Below are positions 6,146 to 7,540 of a stretch of 7,540 bases of DNA, piece by piece (positions within the stretch are counted from its first letter, which is position 1; each line of letters starts with the position of its first letter). The translations under genes and the position numbers were made by a program. The DNA is from Actinomycetota bacterium (GTDB lineage: Bacteria; Actinomycetota; Acidimicrobiia; Acidimicrobiales; Poriferisodalaceae), in the NCBI GenBank assembly GCA_013151655.1, contig JAADHX010000501.1, forward strand, positions 1 through 7,540. The letters run 5' to 3'. The notes beneath the pieces are model-generated. The model worked only from the letters and a program-made list of their open reading frames with translations, was not told where the DNA came from and made no database searches.

Positions 6146-6367
6146 TACGCGGTGCGGATTTATCCTTGGCCTGCGGTGTGTTGTGGATATACCAATTTCC
6201 GAACAAGCTTGGGCCGGGGCTGCTCGTCGCGTTGGAAGGGTCTGATGCTGGCGGCGCGGGTGGTGCGATGGCCTGTGGCGTCGGGTAAGCGAGTTGGCTG
6301 CTGGTCTCTCGCGTTCAGTGGTTTGTGCCGACGTCGCTCCTTCGGCGAGCACGACTCCGTCTTCTAT
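6146..6367. other. Intergenic region between convergent genes, no gene seen
   Basis: Between the phosphotransferase stop and the toxin stop I see no credible coding frame on either strand. The only structure is a small GC-rich hairpin with a TTCG loop at about 6336-6350 (GCTCC/TTCG/GCGAGC, one bulge). It has no T-run and is only a weak candidate for a shared terminator of the convergent transcripts. Confidence 0.4.
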
Positions 6368-6688
6368 CTAGCAGTCGACCGCGGCTTGGAGGGCCGTGCA
6401 TGCTTCGACAAGTCGATGTGGCCGGAGTGTGCAGATCTGGTCGACAAGGTAGGCCTTGGGGACGACTCTTAGATTGTCGAAACTCGCGACGCAGTCGGTA
6501 AGCATGCCATCGTCGGGACCGAGGGTTAGTTCGGTGGGGATTGCTCTGATAGTGCGCGTTATCGGTGCTGCGAGGACACTGTTGAGGACTGGTATCGCGG
6601 CGGATCGCGTCATTATGAGAAACGGGCGTCGACCGACTCGTTCGATTTCGCCCCACCAGATGTCGCCTCGGTCGGGGCTGGTCACCAT
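6368..6688 (-). CDS. MazF/PemK-family mRNA interferase toxin
   Basis: The 106-residue protein is a probable ribosome-independent endoribonuclease of the MazF family, with normal family length. Motifs are RGDIWWGEI (7-15) in the first strand, RRPFLIMTRSAAIPVLNSVL (20-39), API-T-R-TIRAIPTEL (41-54), and a second active-site region GMLTDCVASFDNLRVVPK (61-78), followed by the C-terminal helix. The ATG at 6686-6688 overlaps the end of the antitoxin gene by 7 nt, giving the usual antitoxin-first, translationally coupled order on the minus strand. No separate ribosome site stands out. It is convergent with the phosphotransferase. The target sequence of the RNase cannot be predicted. Confidence 0.93.
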   Translation of the reverse strand: MVTSPDRGDIWWGEIERVGRRPFLIMTRSAAIPVLNSVLAAPITRTIRAIPTELTLGPDDGMLTDCVASFDNLRVVPKAYLVDQICTLRPHRLVEACTALQAAVDC

Positions 6689-6936
6689 GGCTCGGCAAGG
6701 ATCGCCTCGCGAAGCGACGCGATCGCAGCATGGTCTTCGCTCTCGGTTGGTGGATGGAGCGTGTAACCAGCGACGACGGCTCGGTCAGTTTGGTGTTGGC
6801 GCTCAAGCTTCATGATCGCTTCGATGCCAGCTCGAACTGCGGCGGCTCGGCTTTCGTATGCTCCGCTCGTGACGAGGTCATCGAGGGCATCGAGGAGAGG
6901 CTCGGGGAGCCGTACAGCGATCTGAGCGGTTGCCAT
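6682..6936 (-). CDS. Ribbon-helix-helix antitoxin (MazE-like)
   Basis: From the ATG at 6934-6936 the product has 84 residues. The N-terminal part TAQIAVRLPEPLLDALDDLV followed by TSGAYESRAAAVRAGIEAIM is a classic ribbon-helix-helix DNA-binding domain (about residues 3-40). The C-terminal part ending in ASLREAILAEPW is the flexible toxin-wrapping tail typical of RHH partners of MazF. A longer reading from 6966 adds 10 residues (MRIPVWYAWV) encoded by the operator palindrome itself and is unlikely. The start has no Shine-Dalgarno sequence; a -10-like TATGCT ends 6 nt before it, so the message may be leaderless. It neutralises the toxin encoded next to it and, alone or in complex, should repress the operon through the palindrome at 6944-6962. 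Confidence 0.92.
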   Translation of the reverse strand: MATAQIAVRLPEPLLDALDDLVTSGAYESRAAAVRAGIEAIMKLERQHQTDRAVVAGYTLHPPTESEDHAAIASLREAILAEPW

Positions 6937-6942
6937 GACCCA

Positions 6943-6948
6943 AGCATA
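6943..6948 (-). promoter_or_regulatory. Possible -10 element of the toxin-antitoxin operon
   Basis: The minus strand reads TATGCT, matching TATAAT at 4 of 6 positions, and it ends 6 nt before the antitoxin ATG. It overlaps the operator palindrome, the expected layout for autorepression. No good -35 hexamer is seen. Confidence 0.35.
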
Positions 6949-6962
6949 CCAAACCGGTATGC
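6944..6962. promoter_or_regulatory. Palindromic operator of the toxin-antitoxin operon
   Basis: GCATACC-AAACC-GGTATGC is a perfect 7-bp inverted repeat with a 5-bp spacer, located 8 bp upstream of the antitoxin start and covering the likely -10. A further half-site GGTAT occurs at 6968-6972, 12 bp from the first GGTAT. Ribbon-helix-helix antitoxins bind such short inverted and tandem repeats, so this is the probable autoregulatory site. Confidence 0.7.
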
Positions 6963-7010
6963 GCAACGGTATTCGATCCTTGCCAATTTCGGCGACTGGG
7001 CGCTCCCGGA

Positions 7011-7277
7011 TCAGTGTGCTGGGGGTCGCCGTTCGAGGATCACGACTGCGGTGTCGGTTGGGCGTAGGGCGGCGTAGGCATCGAGCTTGTCGTCGAGCTC
7101 ACGCCAGCGTACCCAAAGACGTTCTCGGTCCTCACCTTCGGCAATTCGGCCTGTGACAGCGCGGGGCCCATCGACGAGTTCGACGTCGACATCGGGTTCG
7201 GCCTGCAGATTGAGCCACCAGGCCGGCTCGTCGGCTCCCCTTCCCGAAGACGGAGTCGGCCTTACCGGATCTGCAAA
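7011..7277 (-). pseudogene. 5'-truncated deazaflavin-dependent nitroreductase-family gene fragment
   Basis: The minus strand is open for 88 codons between a TAG at 7278-7280 and a TGA at 7011-7013. There is no ATG, GTG or TTG near the beginning. The product contains GADEPAWWLNLQAEPDVDVE, then an AVTGRIAEGEDRERLWVRW segment, and ends in TAVVILERRPP. This matches the C-terminal half of the F420/deazaflavin-dependent nitroreductase (Ddn/PF04075-type) split-barrel family, in which G(A)xxxPxWwlNLxAxPxVxV is the conserved core. Family members usually have about 130-150 residues. The N-terminal half, with its TxGRKSGxxRxxPL-type motif, is not found in any frame upstream. It therefore looks like a remnant cut by deletion or recombination. 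Its position next to a toxin-antitoxin pair fits an accessory, rearranged region. An exotic start codon cannot be excluded, but the missing core makes an active enzyme unlikely. Confidence 0.7.
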
Positions 7278-7280
7278 CTA

Positions 7281-7540
7281 ACCGGAGTTTTACCTTTTCG
7301 TTCGCACCTAACGAGCCTGTCGCAGGAACCCGTCTATGGGTGGGGAATACGCGCTCCGCCTGGGTAGGCCGCAGCTAGCGCCATCTAGCTAGATCGGGAG
7401 GGGTGAGGGTTAACGGTTGCAATTCCGCTCTGACGCACAACAGTCCAACTTAGGACGTTCGAGGGCGGCGATCGGGCCGGTACCCAGGCCAGCCATCTCG
7501 GTGGGTAGTCGGCGGTGCCTGTGCGGAATGATGCGGTTTC
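7281..7540. other. About 260 bp without recognisable gene
   Basis: I find no protein family, tRNA, rRNA or insertion-sequence end here. Noteworthy are a perfect 12-bp palindrome ATCTAGCTAGAT at 7383-7394, preceded by a related AGCTAG at 7373-7378, and locally more stop codons than the rest of the window. One minus-strand frame is open from the right edge to about 7388 (about 50 codons) and could be the end of a gene beyond the window, but it shows no motif. Confidence 0.4.
7383..7394. repeat. Perfect 12-bp palindrome
   Basis: ATCTAGCTAGAT is self-complementary and AT-richer than its surroundings. A partial copy AGCTAG lies 10 bp upstream (7373-7378). Without a flanking gene start its role (protein-binding site or recombination site) cannot be decided. 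Confidence 0.4.

Noticed and set aside
6183..6286. Plus-strand frame with LLVALEGSDAGGAGG, resembling the Walker A region of polyphosphate kinase 2 (EGxDAAGKGG)
   Set aside because: The essential lysine is replaced by alanine, the frame stops soon afterwards at about 6286, and nothing else of the family is present. Chance similarity is more likely.
6336..6350. TTCG-loop hairpin between the convergent genes as a terminator
   Set aside because: The stem is short, has a bulge and lacks a T-run on both strands, so I do not call a terminator.
6152..6472. 106-codon plus-strand frame across the intergenic region and toxin 3' end
   Set aside because: It has no motif, is mostly Arg/Gly/Cys-rich, and overlaps the MazF-like toxin gene on the other strand.
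7400..7480. tRNA-like or attachment-site sequence (GTTCGAG at about 7457)
   Set aside because: No cloverleaf pairing could be built around it and no direct repeat of it was seen in the window.
1..7540. CRISPR arrays, rRNA, insertion sequences
   Set aside because: No regularly spaced repeats, rRNA sequence, transposase motif or terminal inverted repeats were recognised.

Overview
The window looks like a GC-rich Actinomycetota chromosome. The evidence is codon use strongly biased to G/C in the third position, an OmpR-type two-component system, a lipoprotein with Cys-x3-Asp/Ser-x-Gly modules, a peptidoglycan-binding membrane fusion protein, two start codons that appear leaderless, an RHH/MazF toxin-antitoxin pair and a remnant of a deazaflavin (F420)-type oxidoreductase. 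Assignment below phylum is not possible from the sequence alone.

Layout. Positions 1-1313 (minus strand) hold a two-component system. The response regulator comes first, followed by a histidine kinase cut by the left edge; only its N-terminal membrane and extracytoplasmic sensor part is visible. Positions 1314-1460 are a divergent control region with four copies of a TTCTYATC-like box. Two copies face each gene set, with helical-turn spacing. Positions 1461-6145 (plus strand) form a tightly packed operon: an acidic lipoprotein, a MacA/HlyD-like fusion protein with a peptidoglycan-binding domain, a MacB/LolD-type ABC ATPase, a MacB/FtsX-type permease, and an APH/choline-kinase-fold phosphotransferase. 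The visible junctions of the kinase pair and of the first four operon genes are 4-nt NTGA stop/start overlaps.

The permease is frameshifted near position 5080-5095. The last transmembrane helix and the conserved C-terminal tail are intact but lie in another frame, so the gene is either decayed or carries a sequencing error. If the frame is restored it stops at 5200, and the phosphotransferase starts 6 nt later, which fits one operon.

Positions 6146-7540 look like accessory sequence. They hold a convergent toxin-antitoxin operon (RHH antitoxin, MazF-like toxin) with a near-ideal palindromic operator over its promoter, then a 5'-truncated fragment of a deazaflavin-dependent nitroreductase-family gene, then about 260 bp with no recognisable gene.

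How the parts probably work together (inference): the acidic extracytoplasmic sensor detects an envelope signal or a cationic compound. The regulator binds the divergent boxes and activates both its own operon and the lipoprotein/fusion protein/ABC operon. Those proteins form an envelope export or lipid/peptide-extrusion machine held against peptidoglycan. The phosphotransferase may modify a related small molecule. No completely new system is certain here. The duplicated-cysteine lipoprotein and the added phosphotransferase are the least described parts.
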